NCBI GenBank assembly: GCA_938011315.1
Contig: CALLUG010000022.1
Coordinates: 37,428-101,427, forward strand
DNA length: 64,000 nt
Direction of reading: 5' to 3'
Source of the DNA: an uncultured Flavobacteriaceae bacterium
GTDB lineage: Bacteria; Bacteroidota; Bacteroidia; Flavobacteriales; Flavobacteriaceae
Below are positions 26,099-34,710 of the stretch, piece after piece. Position numbers and translations under genes: made by a program. How positions within the stretch are numbered: position 1 is the stretch's first letter; each line of letters starts with the position of its first letter. The notes beneath the pieces are model-generated. The model ran no database searches. It was not told the DNA's origin and was given only the letters and a program-made list of their open reading frames with translations.

Positions 26099-26330
26099 TT
26101 TACTTTCTTTAGCAACTAAGTTTAACAACATATAGCTTTTTTGTTAAGACTATACTTGCAATAAGGCAAATTTACGCTTATAAGCGCATCATACAAAATA
26201 ACAGATATACATTATGTCATTTTCGTAACTTATTCAAAAAAAACAAATGTGTTAATTACCGTTTATTTAACGTTATTTTTGAAGTGTATGTTATATATTT
26301 AATATTTTAATAATTTTAACAACTATAATT

Positions 26331-26837
26331 ATGAACCTAAACGATATTTTACTTCCTGAGTTTGAACAAGAAATGACTACAACAAGGCATATCTTAAATA
26401 ACTTATCGGATGATTTTTTTGCCTTCAAGCCCCACGAAAAATCTATGAGTACTCAAGATCTTGCTAATCATATTGCTGATATTCCAAAATGGGTTAATGT
26501 TACTTTAGAACAAGAGGAGCTAGATTTTGCAACAGAAGGTTTCAGCCCTTCAAATTTAAGTTCTAAACAAGACATTATTAATGCGTTTGATAAAAATGTA
26601 ACTACTGCAAGGCAGGCTTTACAAAACACTACCAATGATAAAATGACAGCAAATTGGTCTCTTAAAAACGGATCGCAAACATATTTTACAATGCCAAGAA
26701 CAGCGGTATTACGAACCTTAGTAATGAGCCATATAGTACATCATAGAGCTCAACTTGGTGTATATTTACGAATGAATGAAGCAACGGTTCCTGCTAGTTA
26801 TGGGCGCTCAGCAGATGATATGGGCATGATGGCTTAA
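26331..26837 (+). CDS. DinB-family metal-binding protein
   Basis: A 168-residue four-helix protein of the DinB/YfiT superfamily. The three metal-ligand histidines can be placed in the motifs LANHIADIP and SHIVHHRAQLGVYLR, and the N-terminal FEQEMTTTRHILNNL is usual. Members are small-molecule S-transferases or hydrolases using bacillithiol or similar thiols; the substrate here is unknown. It is a single gene with convergent neighbour at 26902. Confidence 0.82.
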   Translation: MNLNDILLPEFEQEMTTTRHILNNLSDDFFAFKPHEKSMSTQDLANHIADIPKWVNVTLEQEELDFATEGFSPSNLSSKQDIINAFDKNVTTARQALQNTTNDKMTANWSLKNGSQTYFTMPRTAVLRTLVMSHIVHHRAQLGVYLRMNEATVPASYGRSADDMGMMA

Positions 26838-26901
26838 CTAAATTAAACTAGGCTTTACTCGCTTTAATCTTAATTGTGAATCTTATATTGTTAAATCATC
26901 T

Positions 26902-27702
26902 TTAAAAAAAATAACGTTCTATCTTTTTTGTAAATGTTTTATGATTAGAAAGATCTGTTTCATTAATTATATTTTGAGCAAAGTCTAGTAATTTGTCTTC
27001 TAATTTACTTTTAAAAGATTGATTATAAGGTCCAGAAATAACAACAGCAATGTAGTAAGATGAAAAATTTTGGACATGAATATGGTAAGTGTCGTACTCT
27101 ATAGATTGTAAGTCTTGATTTTCTTTATGAAAAGCATCTTCCACAAAGCTTTTTATTGCGGTTAGCATTCCTGCTACCACTTCTTCTTCTATGTTATGTG
27201 TTTTTGAATATTTTGAAATTAAAATTCCAGAATTTTTTTCAATAACCATAATCTGTTCTATTATGGGTTTTATGTGTTCTCTTATAGCGAGTTCTGCGTC
27301 ACTTACGCCTTTTTGATTTGCTTTTGATTTTTGTTTGCCAAAGGAAAATGTGTTAGTTAATTTAGAATTGATTTTATCTAGCATTATTTGCATCTCACTT
27401 TTAACATACCGCTTTATCATTTTACCCATAATGGGATATAAGGTTTCTATAACGGTGTCTTGTGATTTTTTAATTTCTGCTTCTAAGGCTGCAACAATAG
27501 AAGGGCCAAAATTTTTAGGAATTTCTTCAACAAAAGTATCTAGTTTTTCATTTACAACATGATCTACTTCTTCAGAGAGTTGTTCTCTTTCTTTTATTAC
27601 TTTTTCAAGTGTTTTTATTTTATTCTCTATAGAAGACACATATTCTCTCTCATCTGTTAGTAAGATGTTTTTCAGAATATCTAATTTGTCTTCATTATTC
27701 AT
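26902..27702 (-). CDS. coiled-coil protein with Roadblock-like C-terminal domain
   Basis: A 266-residue soluble protein. Residues about 1-50 are strongly charged coiled coil (EREYVSSIENKIKTLEKVI). Residues about 60-130 are a helical segment (IPKNFGPSIVAALEAEIKKSQDTVIETLYPIMGKMIKRYV), and residues about 145-260 look like a Roadblock/LC7-like sensor (VIEKNSGILISKYSKTHNIEEEVVAGMLTAIKSFVEDAF and VQNFSSYYIAVVISGPYN). Similar regions occur in Bacteroidetes proteins annotated OmpA family, but no OmpA peptidoglycan-binding domain, signal peptide or membrane segment is present here. Role unknown. It follows a short coiled-coil gene by 22 bases. Confidence 0.65.
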   Translation of the reverse strand: MNNEDKLDILKNILLTDEREYVSSIENKIKTLEKVIKEREQLSEEVDHVVNEKLDTFVEEIPKNFGPSIVAALEAEIKKSQDTVIETLYPIMGKMIKRYVKSEMQIMLDKINSKLTNTFSFGKQKSKANQKGVSDAELAIREHIKPIIEQIMVIEKNSGILISKYSKTHNIEEEVVAGMLTAIKSFVEDAFHKENQDLQSIEYDTYHIHVQNFSSYYIAVVISGPYNQSFKSKLEDKLLDFAQNIINETDLSNHKTFTKKIERYFF

Positions 27703-27724
27703 AGGCGTGTATTACAAATAACCG

Positions 27725-28063
27725 TTATTTATTGCTTATTTTTTCTCCTAAAGTTACTAGTAATTGACCTAAAACTTTTTTGTCTAGTTTTTTGTTGTCT
27801 AAGTCGTTTACTTTATCTTTTATTCTCTCGTCTATTTTATCGGTTAATGAGTCTTCTAAGTCTGTAATTCTAATATTAATGTCGGTACTTAAATTATCTA
27901 TACTTTGGTGCAGCTCTGTACTAACACTCTCTATAACTTCAAGTAAGTCTTTCTTTTTGTTTAAAATATCTTCTTTTAGCGCTTGAAATTCGGAGTCGTA
28001 TTGCTCAATATTATCTCCGAATATTAGTTGCTTAATGGCGTCTATTTTAGAGGGGTTATTCAT
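27725..28063 (-). CDS. short coiled-coil protein, partner of the Roadblock-like gene
   Basis: A 112-residue acidic coiled-coil protein when started at ATG 28063 (MNNPSKIDAIKQLIFGDNIEQ); the frame extends to 28117 with 18 more polar residues, which is also possible. The body is a heptad-rich helix (EFQALKEDILNKKKDLLEVIESV, then IRITDLEDSLTDKIDERI) and ends LGQLLVTLGEKISNK. No catalytic motif is seen. It is co-directional with and 22 bases upstream of the Roadblock-like gene and probably works with it; homologous pairs are inferred to be a conserved Bacteroidetes unit. Confidence 0.6.
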   Translation of the reverse strand: MNNPSKIDAIKQLIFGDNIEQYDSEFQALKEDILNKKKDLLEVIESVSTELHQSIDNLSTDINIRITDLEDSLTDKIDERIKDKVNDLDNKKLDKKVLGQLLVTLGEKISNK

Positions 28064-28169
28064 TGTAATACCATTAATTGTTTCTGTTTTAGAAATCGTT
28101 TTATTCTTAGTCATCACTGCTTGGGTTAAAGTATGGTTAAATATAGTTAATTTATATTACATTTTGCAA

Positions 28170-29177
28170 TTATAATGCCAATTTCATAAATTGCTCTAAG
28201 GTATCGACCATATTTTTACTTCCGCAAACAAATGGTACGCGTTGATGAAGTTCTTTTGGTTGTATGTCTAAAATTCTTGTAAAGCCATCGCTAGCCTTAC
28301 CATTAGCCTGTTCGGCCAAAAATGCCATAGGATTACATTCGTAGAGTAAGCGTAACTTTCCGTTAGGATTTTTCGCGTTTTTAGGATACAAATAAATTCC
28401 ACCTTTAATTATATTGCGATGAAAATCTGATACTAAAGACCCAATGTAACGCGATGTGTAAGGGCGATCACCTTCTTCCTTTTGACAATACTTAATATAA
28501 TTTTTTATACCCTGAGGAAATTGCACATAATTACCTTCATTTACAGAATAAATACGTCCGTTTTCAGGAAACTGCATGTTAGGGTGTGACAAATAAAATG
28601 TCCCGATTGCTGGGTTTAGTGTAAAGCCATTAACGCCGTCGCCGGTAGTATAAACAATCATGGTGGAGGTGCCATAAACAATATAGCCTGAAGCAACTTG
28701 TTGATTTCCTTTTTGCAAAAAATCGTCTACAGTTACTGGCGAACCCACTGGTGTTACCCGCCTGTAAATTGAAAAAATAGTTCCGACAGAGACATTTACA
28801 TCTATGTTAGAAGAACCATCTAGGGGGTCGATTAAAACAACATATCTGTTTTGATTATTTTCATCTTGACTATTAATACTAATAAAATCATCCTCTTCCT
28901 CACTCGCTATACCACAAACAATATTTCGGTTTGTTAGGGTTTGAATAAATTTTTGGTTGGCATATACATCTAGTTTTTGTTGATCTTCTCCTTGGATATT
29001 AGTATCGCCTGCGGCTCCAATAATGTCTACTAATCCTGCTTTATTAACTTCATGATTAACAACTTTGGCAGCTAACCGTATGGAGTTTATTAACCTAGAT
29101 AATTCTCCAGAAGTGTATTTGAACGATGATTGATGTTCTATAATAAATTCCCCTAAGGTTTGATTTTTCTTAAACAT
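28170..29177 (-). CDS. fbp: class I fructose-1,6-bisphosphatase
   Basis: A 335-residue enzyme hydrolysing fructose 1,6-bisphosphate to fructose 6-phosphate in gluconeogenesis. Metal-site motifs: ASEEEDDFI near residue 93, the [26 protein letters not shown] block near residue 115, and the substrate block [25 protein letters not shown] near residue 275. Length and motifs fit a normal, active enzyme. It lies alone between the coiled-coil pair and lspA on the same strand. Confidence 0.96.
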   Translation of the reverse strand: MFKKNQTLGEFIIEHQSSFKYTSGELSRLINSIRLAAKVVNHEVNKAGLVDIIGAAGDTNIQGEDQQKLDVYANQKFIQTLTNRNIVCGIASEEEDDFISINSQDENNQNRYVVLIDPLDGSSNIDVNVSVGTIFSIYRRVTPVGSPVTVDDFLQKGNQQVASGYIVYGTSTMIVYTTGDGVNGFTLNPAIGTFYLSHPNMQFPENGRIYSVNEGNYVQFPQGIKNYIKYCQKEEGDRPYTSRYIGSLVSDFHRNIIKGGIYLYPKNAKNPNGKLRLLYECNPMAFLAEQANGKASDGFTRILDIQPKELHQRVPFVCGSKNMVDTLEQFMKLAL

Positions 29178-29305
29178 TATTAGTGTTTTTTTTACAAATA
29201 TGATGATTTTTAATAACTTAATAGAATTTTTAGACAGGATGTCTTCAATATTTCTTGAACGTAATGCAAATTGTATTTAAAATATTACAATACGTTAAAG
29301 CTCTA

Positions 29306-29806
29306 TCAGTTTTCTTTTTTTAGATGTTTTTTGGTTGCAAAATTGCTCACTAAAAGCATTATCATTCCTGTAGTTACAGACACATCAGCTATATTAAAAA
29401 TCCCTGTTTTAAATACTCCTCCAAAATCGATGTGTAAAAAATCGGTAACAGAACCATAGGCAAATCGATCAAATACATTTGCAATACCTCCGCCTATAAT
29501 AAACGTAAATGCCGTTGTGATCCATTTGTCTATGGTTTTTTCTTTAAAAACATAGTAAGTTACTAAACCTAATACAACAACAGGCAGGAAGAGTAGTAAT
29601 AGGACTCTTAGCGTTGGACTTAAATCGCTTCCCATACCAAGAAATGCGCCTTTGTTTTCGACATTAGTTAAAATAAACAACTCTCCAATGAGTTGAATCT
29701 CTTCACGAAATGTAATATTTGCTCTAACTATTATTTTACTTACTTGATCGATAAGTATATTAAGTACAATAAGACTAATAATGTAGGCATTATGAGTTCG
29801 TTTCAT
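29306..29806 (-). CDS. lspA: lipoprotein signal peptidase
   Basis: A 166-residue inner-membrane aspartyl protease that removes signal peptides from prolipoproteins. The start is the ATG at 29806 (MKRTHNAYIISLIVLNILIDQ), which overlaps the fabD stop by one base; the frame is open to 29953 but that part encodes only fabD in another frame. Catalytic Asp residues are in GGGIANVFDRFAYGSVTDF and IFNIADVSVTTG. Four membrane segments. The window holds many lipoproteins that would be its substrates. Confidence 0.93.
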   Translation of the reverse strand: MKRTHNAYIISLIVLNILIDQVSKIIVRANITFREEIQLIGELFILTNVENKGAFLGMGSDLSPTLRVLLLLFLPVVVLGLVTYYVFKEKTIDKWITTAFTFIIGGGIANVFDRFAYGSVTDFLHIDFGGVFKTGIFNIADVSVTTGMIMLLVSNFATKKHLKKEN

Positions 29807-30702
29807 TACTGTGATACTTTTGTAAAAATTGCAGAGGTCGTTTCGGCTTGTTTGTGTATTTTTTTTACTAAGCCCTGCAGTACTTTTCCTGGACCAAATT
29901 CTGTAAAATGTGTTGCTCCATCGGCTACCATTTGCTGTACAGATTGTGTCCATCGCACAGGGGCGGTTAACTGAGAAATTAAGTTTGCTTTAATCTCTTT
30001 TTGATCTGTAATAGCAGCGGCCGTTACGTTTTGATAAATAGGGCATTTTGGCTTACTAAATGTAGTATCCTCTATAGCAGAAGCTAGTTCTTCTCGTGCT
30101 GGATTCATTAGTGGTGAATGAAATGCACCACCAACGGGCAGTACTAAAGCACGGCGTGCGCCTTGTGCTTTAAGCGTTTCGCAAGCGGCATTAACAGCTT
30201 CTATTTCTCCAGAAATAACTAATTGCCCTGGGCAGTTGTAATTTGCAGCAACGACTACACCGTTGGTAGATTTGCAAATTTCCTCTACAACAATATCATC
30301 TAAGCCCAAAACGGCAGCCATAGTACTAGGTTGCATTTTACATGCTTTTTGCATAGCTAAGGCTCGTTTTGACACTAATTGTAATCCGTCTTCAAACGTT
30401 AACACATCGTTAGCAACTAAAGCTGAAAACTCACCAAGGGAGTGTCCTGCTACCATGTTAGGCTTAAAAGCTTCTCCTAAGGTTTTTGCCAAAATAACGG
30501 AATGTAAAAAAATAGCAGGCTGTGTTACTTTTGTTTCTTTTAAGGCTTCGGCAGAACCTTCAAACATAACATCTGTAATATGAAAGTTAAGAATGTCGTT
30601 TGCTTGTTCAAAAAGCTCTTGAGCTAAGGGAGAGTTCTCGTATAAGTCTAAACCCATTCCAGAAAATTGTGCGCCTTGCCCTGGAAATATATATGCATCC
30701 AT
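29806..30702 (-). CDS. fabD: malonyl-CoA:ACP transacylase
   Basis: A 298-residue enzyme that loads malonyl from CoA onto acyl carrier protein for fatty acid synthesis. FPGQGAQFSGMG at residues 6-17, the active-site Ser in AGHSLGEFSALVA near residue 93, the oxyanion Arg/His region VGGAFHSPLMNPAREEL near residue 195, and the GPGKVLQGL block near residue 272 complete the family signature. It overlaps lspA in TAATG. A TATTTTTG -7-like element lies 22-29 bases before the ATG. Confidence 0.95.
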   Translation of the reverse strand: MDAYIFPGQGAQFSGMGLDLYENSPLAQELFEQANDILNFHITDVMFEGSAEALKETKVTQPAIFLHSVILAKTLGEAFKPNMVAGHSLGEFSALVANDVLTFEDGLQLVSKRALAMQKACKMQPSTMAAVLGLDDIVVEEICKSTNGVVVAANYNCPGQLVISGEIEAVNAACETLKAQGARRALVLPVGGAFHSPLMNPAREELASAIEDTTFSKPKCPIYQNVTAAAITDQKEIKANLISQLTAPVRWTQSVQQMVADGATHFTEFGPGKVLQGLVKKIHKQAETTSAIFTKVSQ

Positions 30703-30723
30703 ACGTTATCAATTTTAACGCCA

Positions 30724-30731
30724 CAAAAATA
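30724..30731 (-). promoter_or_regulatory. putative -7 element of the fabD-lspA promoter
   Basis: The minus strand reads TATTTTTG (TAnnTTTG consensus), 22-29 bases upstream of the fabD ATG. No TTG at the standard distance was found. Confidence 0.4.
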
Positions 30732-30780
30732 GTGATAAAATACTTATAGTTTATGTTTATGGTAAGCTGTTGAATTTATT

Positions 30781-31563
30781 TTAAAACCTCCGTTCTTTTT
30801 GTAGTTTTTCGTAAGCAGTTTGTACTTGTCTAAATTTTTGTTCTGCTCCTTTTTGATGTTCTTTTCCTAAATGGATAACTTTGTCCGGATGGTATTTTTT
30901 TGCCATTTTTCGGTACGCTTTTTTTATCTCATCGTTGGTCGCATTATGATCAATTTCTAGAATTTTGTATGCATTTTCTGTACTGTCATAAAACATACTT
31001 TTTATACTTTCAAAATCGAGTAAACTAATTCCTAGGTAACCAGATATGGTGGCTATCAATTTTACCTCATCGTCTGTAACAATTTCGTCTGCTTTTGCAA
31101 TACCAAATAAAAAGTGTATTAATTGCAACCGAGCTGGATGATCCATCATTTGTCGTATTTGCAAGCACACTTGGCGAGTGGATATATTTTTTTGTTGGTT
31201 AATCCCTTTAAATAGCCTAAAGGCTCTATTAGCTCGTTCTTTACCATACATACTTAGAAACTGTCGACGCACAAAATCTAGTTCTCGTTGGTCTTGTTTA
31301 CCATCGGCTTTAATTACGATAGAGGCAAGAATGAGTAGGCTTACTTCAAAATCTCCAGATTGGGTTTGCTGTTGTTTTGGTCTTGTTGTATTGTATGCCG
31401 ATTTTTTATAATAAGGGTCGTATTGGGCTTGTCTATCGCCTAATAGTGGTTTTTTTGTAGTCATCGAATCCACTATACTTCCTATTGCTAAGCCTATAAT
31501 TGCTCCTATTGGGCCTCCAAAAGACCATCCAATTGCTCCACCAATCCATTTTGAAACACTCAT
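30781..31563 (-). CDS. TerB-DnaJ co-chaperone (DjlA-like)
   Basis: A 260-residue protein with a Gly-rich hydrophobic N-terminus (WIGGAIGWSFGGPIGAIIGLAIGSIVD) that probably dips into the membrane, a TerB-like helical domain at about residues 75-185 (LILASIVIKADGKQDQRELDFVRRQF, then IAKADEIVTDDEVKLI), and a C-terminal J domain at about residues 195-258 with the HPD motif in KKYHPDKV. This architecture is that of DjlA-type membrane-linked co-chaperones, which stimulate DnaK. It is a single gene; the second TerB protein of the window is at 16160-16591. Confidence 0.88.
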   Translation of the reverse strand: MSVSKWIGGAIGWSFGGPIGAIIGLAIGSIVDSMTTKKPLLGDRQAQYDPYYKKSAYNTTRPKQQQTQSGDFEVSLLILASIVIKADGKQDQRELDFVRRQFLSMYGKERANRAFRLFKGINQQKNISTRQVCLQIRQMMDHPARLQLIHFLFGIAKADEIVTDDEVKLIATISGYLGISLLDFESIKSMFYDSTENAYKILEIDHNATNDEIKKAYRKMAKKYHPDKVIHLGKEHQKGAEQKFRQVQTAYEKLQKERRF

Positions 31564-31711
31564 GTCGTTGTTTGTTTTTTTAGCAACGTTATTAGGTTAG
31601 AATATGTTTATTAGGCTAAAAAAGCACACCCCGTTACTATTGTTTTTCTAAAGTATTAATTTATTTTTTGAAATGTTAACTCTTAGTTTTTCTAAAATTA
31701 TTTCAAAAGTT

Positions 31712-32665
31712 CTAATCTTGATATTTTTTTTGCAATTGGCTAAGCATTTCTTTTGTAATGCTTTGCATATCAAAACTATGTTTCCACCCCCAGTCTAACC
31801 TAGCCTGGGCGTCATTAATGCTTTTTGGCCAACTCTCTGCAATTTGTTGTCTAAAATCTGGAGTATAAGATATTGTAAAGTTGGGAAGGTGTTGTTGTAT
31901 GGATTTAGCAAGTTGACTTGGAGTAAAACTTATTGCTGCTAAGTTATAAGAGGATCTAATTTTTACTTGTTCCGGCTTAGCGTCCATTAGATTTACTGTG
32001 GCATTAATAGCATCGTCCATAAACATCATAGGCAACGCTGTATTGTCTTTTAAAAAACAATCATATGTACCAGTTTCTAATGCCTTATGGTAAATGTCTA
32101 TAGCATAGTCTGTGGTTCCTCCGCCAGGGAGTGTTTTCCAACTAATAATACCAGGATACCTAATGCTCCTTACATCTACACCATAGTTATTAAAATAATA
32201 TTCGCACCAACGCTCACCTACTTGTTTTGTAATACCATAAACGGTTGTGGGCTCCATAATAGTGTATTGTGGTGTCTGCTCTCTTGGCGTTGTTGGTCCA
32301 AAAACAGCAATACTAGAGGGCCAAAATATTTTTTTTATAAATCCTTCTTTTGCTAAGTTTAAAACATTAAAAAGGCTAGTCATGTTTAAATGCCACGCTT
32401 TTTCGGGATACTTCTCTCCTGTAGCACTTAGCATTGCTGCCATTAAGTACACAGTATCTACATTATATTGTGTAACGCAGTCTTTTATTGCGTTATAATC
32501 CATAGCATCCATACGCTTAAAAGGGCCTGAATTTACCAATGCAGTGTTATCGTCTCTAATGTCTGAAGCTATAACACTATTTTCTCCGTAGGTGGCTCTG
32601 AGTTTTTTGGTTAACTCAGTGCCTATCTGCCCACTAGCGCCAATAATTAATGATGTAGTACTCAT
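31712..32665 (-). CDS. short-chain type L-threonine 3-dehydrogenase
   Basis: A 317-residue extended short-chain dehydrogenase/reductase. NAD loop GASGQIGTEL at residues 9-18, YLMAAMLSATGE, the catalytic Ser pair in WPSSIAVFG and YxxxK in TVYGITKQVGE, and SIRYPGIISW plus GGTTDYA. These blocks match the GalE-like L-threonine dehydrogenase known from psychrophilic flavobacteria, which oxidises threonine to 2-amino-3-ketobutyrate. A TATTTTTG element at 32689-32696 on the minus strand could be its promoter. The partner 2-amino-3-ketobutyrate ligase is not adjacent. Confidence 0.85.
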   Translation of the reverse strand: MSTTSLIIGASGQIGTELTKKLRATYGENSVIASDIRDDNTALVNSGPFKRMDAMDYNAIKDCVTQYNVDTVYLMAAMLSATGEKYPEKAWHLNMTSLFNVLNLAKEGFIKKIFWPSSIAVFGPTTPREQTPQYTIMEPTTVYGITKQVGERWCEYYFNNYGVDVRSIRYPGIISWKTLPGGGTTDYAIDIYHKALETGTYDCFLKDNTALPMMFMDDAINATVNLMDAKPEQVKIRSSYNLAAISFTPSQLAKSIQQHLPNFTISYTPDFRQQIAESWPKSINDAQARLDWGWKHSFDMQSITKEMLSQLQKKYQD

Positions 32666-32788
32666 GAGGTTAAAAAATGATTGAGGGTCAAAAATACTGT
32701 TTTTTAAAGGCTTTTTTTAAAAAAATAACTTAAATTATAATCTAGAATAATTAAGCAATATATTTGTGTTTATATCTATTTACACAAC

Positions 32789-33328
32789 ATGCGTTTACTT
32801 AAATTATATTATAAGATTGTTTTTATGTGTCTATTAGTTGTATTTGCTACGGCTTGCAAAAACGCTAATGAGCCTAGTAATAATAATCAAACAAGTGTAT
32901 TGACTAAGCCTACTGTTACCAAAAAGGATATTGAACGTATAGATTATAAGGAGTTTGCTTTTAGTAGTATTGCTAAAACAACTTTAGCAAACTGGCCAAG
33001 ATTTCCAGAAATTACTGCTGAAATAGAAAAGTTAAAATCTAGTCGTTTATCATTTTTTAATGCTGCAGATAACGATGATACAATTATTGGGCTATTTGAA
33101 GACTTAAAAAATACGGTTCCAAGCAACTTGGCTGAAAACCAAATTACGGTTAGGTTATTGGTGCTAGAAACTGCTTTTTTTAAGCTAGAAGACTTGCTAA
33201 ATTATAAGTATTCGAAACAAAGCTTGCTACAATGTATTAAAAATCTTTTAGTAGCATACTCTAATCTTACGTTTCAAATAAATAAAAAAATAGAAGCGGA
33301 TACTCAAAAAACGCCTAGACCTATTTAG
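32789..33328 (+). CDS. lipoprotein of unknown function
   Basis: A 179-residue lipoprotein with lipobox FATAC (Cys 23), followed by a Asn/Ser/Thr-rich tether and a helical C-terminal part (YKEFAFSSIAKTTLANWPRF, then NQITVRLLVLETAFFKLEDLLNYK). I recognise no domain or active site. It is divergent to the threonine dehydrogenase gene; a TATATTTG -7 element lies at 32759-32766, 23-30 bases before the ATG. Probably an inner- or outer-membrane anchored periplasmic protein. Confidence 0.7.
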   Translation: MRLLKLYYKIVFMCLLVVFATACKNANEPSNNNQTSVLTKPTVTKKDIERIDYKEFAFSSIAKTTLANWPRFPEITAEIEKLKSSRLSFFNAADNDDTIIGLFEDLKNTVPSNLAENQITVRLLVLETAFFKLEDLLNYKYSKQSLLQCIKNLLVAYSNLTFQINKKIEADTQKTPRPI

Positions 33329-33404
33329 ATGTTTTTAAGAGGTTCTAGTTTCTGTTGATAAATCCGCTACGACTCTCTCTCATGCACTAAATCGTTATAA
33401 TGGC

Positions 33405-34544
33405 TTAACCAATAGCTTGTTTTAGGTCTGCAAGTAGGTCGTCAATATCTTCTATCCCAACGCTTAATCTAATTAATGAGTCTACTACACCTGTTTTTTC
33501 GCGTTCTTCTTTTGGTATGCTAGCGTGTGTCATACTTGCTGGGTGGCCAGAAAGCGACTCTACTCCTCCTAGAGATTCTGCCAAAGTAAATATTTTTAAT
33601 TTTTCAACGATTTTAATTGCGGCATCATAGTCATTCCCTTTTGAGGTAAAAGAAAGCATTCCCCCAAAATCATCCATTTGCTGCTTTGCAATATGATGGT
33701 TAGGGTGCGACTCAAAGCCCGGCCAATACACTTGTTCTACCTTAGGGTGGCTTGCTAAAAACTGAGCTACTGCCTTACCGTTTTCGCAGTGTCTTTGCAT
33801 TCTTACATGTAGTGTTTTAATTCCTCTTAAAACCAAGAAGCTATCTTGAGGGCCACAAACAGCTCCACTTGCATTTTGTATAAAATAAAGGCGTTCTGCT
33901 ATGGCGTTGTCCTTAACAACTAATGCGCCCATTACCACATCACTATGTCCTCCCATATATTTTGTTGCAGAGTGCATTACAATATCCGCTCCTAGATCTA
34001 GAGGGCGCTGTAAGTATGGGGTTGCAAAAGTATTATCGACAGCCAGTAGTAGCTTATGCGCTTTGGTAATTTGGGCAATTCCCTTTATGTCTATAATATT
34101 AAGCATAGGGTTTGTAGGAGTCTCTACCCAAACTAATTTTGTATTTGCATTGATGTATTGTGTTATATTTTTAGAATTTTCCATTCCTATAAAATGAAAT
34201 TTAATTCCAAAATCCTCAAATATTTTAGTAAACAAACGGTAAGTCCCTCCGTACAAGTCGTTAGTTGAAATTACTTCGTCTCCAGGTTTTAGAAGTTTCA
34301 TAACAGCGTCTATCGCAGCCAAACCAGAACCAAAGGCTAAACCATGAGTTCCGTTTTCTATGCTTGCAAATGCTTTTTCTAAGGCATGTCTTGTTGGGTT
34401 GTGTGTTCGAGAATACTCATAACCTTTATGCCCTCCAGGGGTATTTTGTGCATAAGTAGAGGTTTGGTAAATAGGAGGCATTACTGCACCATAAGCAGGG
34501 TCGTGTTCTTGCCCTCCATGTATTGTTTTTGTGTTAAATTTCAT
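33405..34544 (-). CDS. metB: cystathionine gamma-synthase family enzyme
   Basis: A 379-residue PLP enzyme of the trans-sulfuration family: YEYSRTHNPTRHALEKAFASIENG near residue 40, ATPYLQRPLDLGADIVMHSATKYMGGHSDVVMG with the Schiff-base Lys near residue 198, and GVESLSGHPASMTHASIP near residue 325. It could act as cystathionine gamma-synthase in methionine synthesis or as gamma-lyase; HPASMTHASIP favours the synthase/lyase group without telling them apart. A 9-bp hairpin in its leader (34577-34603) may be regulatory. Single gene. Confidence 0.85.
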   Translation of the reverse strand: MKFNTKTIHGGQEHDPAYGAVMPPIYQTSTYAQNTPGGHKGYEYSRTHNPTRHALEKAFASIENGTHGLAFGSGLAAIDAVMKLLKPGDEVISTNDLYGGTYRLFTKIFEDFGIKFHFIGMENSKNITQYINANTKLVWVETPTNPMLNIIDIKGIAQITKAHKLLLAVDNTFATPYLQRPLDLGADIVMHSATKYMGGHSDVVMGALVVKDNAIAERLYFIQNASGAVCGPQDSFLVLRGIKTLHVRMQRHCENGKAVAQFLASHPKVEQVYWPGFESHPNHHIAKQQMDDFGGMLSFTSKGNDYDAAIKIVEKLKIFTLAESLGGVESLSGHPASMTHASIPKEEREKTGVVDSLIRLSVGIEDIDDLLADLKQAIG

Positions 34545-34576
34545 CTCGATATTTTTATATTAAATTAAGGTCATCA

Positions 34577-34603
34577 CTTAGCCTTCAAACTATAAAGGCT
34601 AAG
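34577..34603 (-). promoter_or_regulatory. leader hairpin of the cystathionine gamma-synthase gene
   Basis: CTTAGCCTT and AAGGCTAAG form a perfect 9-bp stem with a nine-base loop, 33 bases upstream of the ATG in the minus-strand transcript. No T-run follows, and I could not fit it to a known SAM riboswitch class. It may be an operator or an RNA element. Confidence 0.35.
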
Positions 34604-34710
34604 CTATCGTTTTAGTATAAAATACTTCAAATACTTACAGTTATACGACACCAAAACAAGAGAATTGTCTACAAAACTTTGCTTTAATTAAACTATTTTA
34701 AATACCAAAC

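Noticed and set aside
29807..29953. N-terminal extension of LspA
   Set aside because: These codons are the fabD gene read in another frame; the real start overlaps the fabD stop by one base.
34577..34603. SAM-II riboswitch upstream of the cystathionine gamma-synthase gene
   Set aside because: Only a simple hairpin is present; the pseudoknot and conserved bases of the class could not be found.
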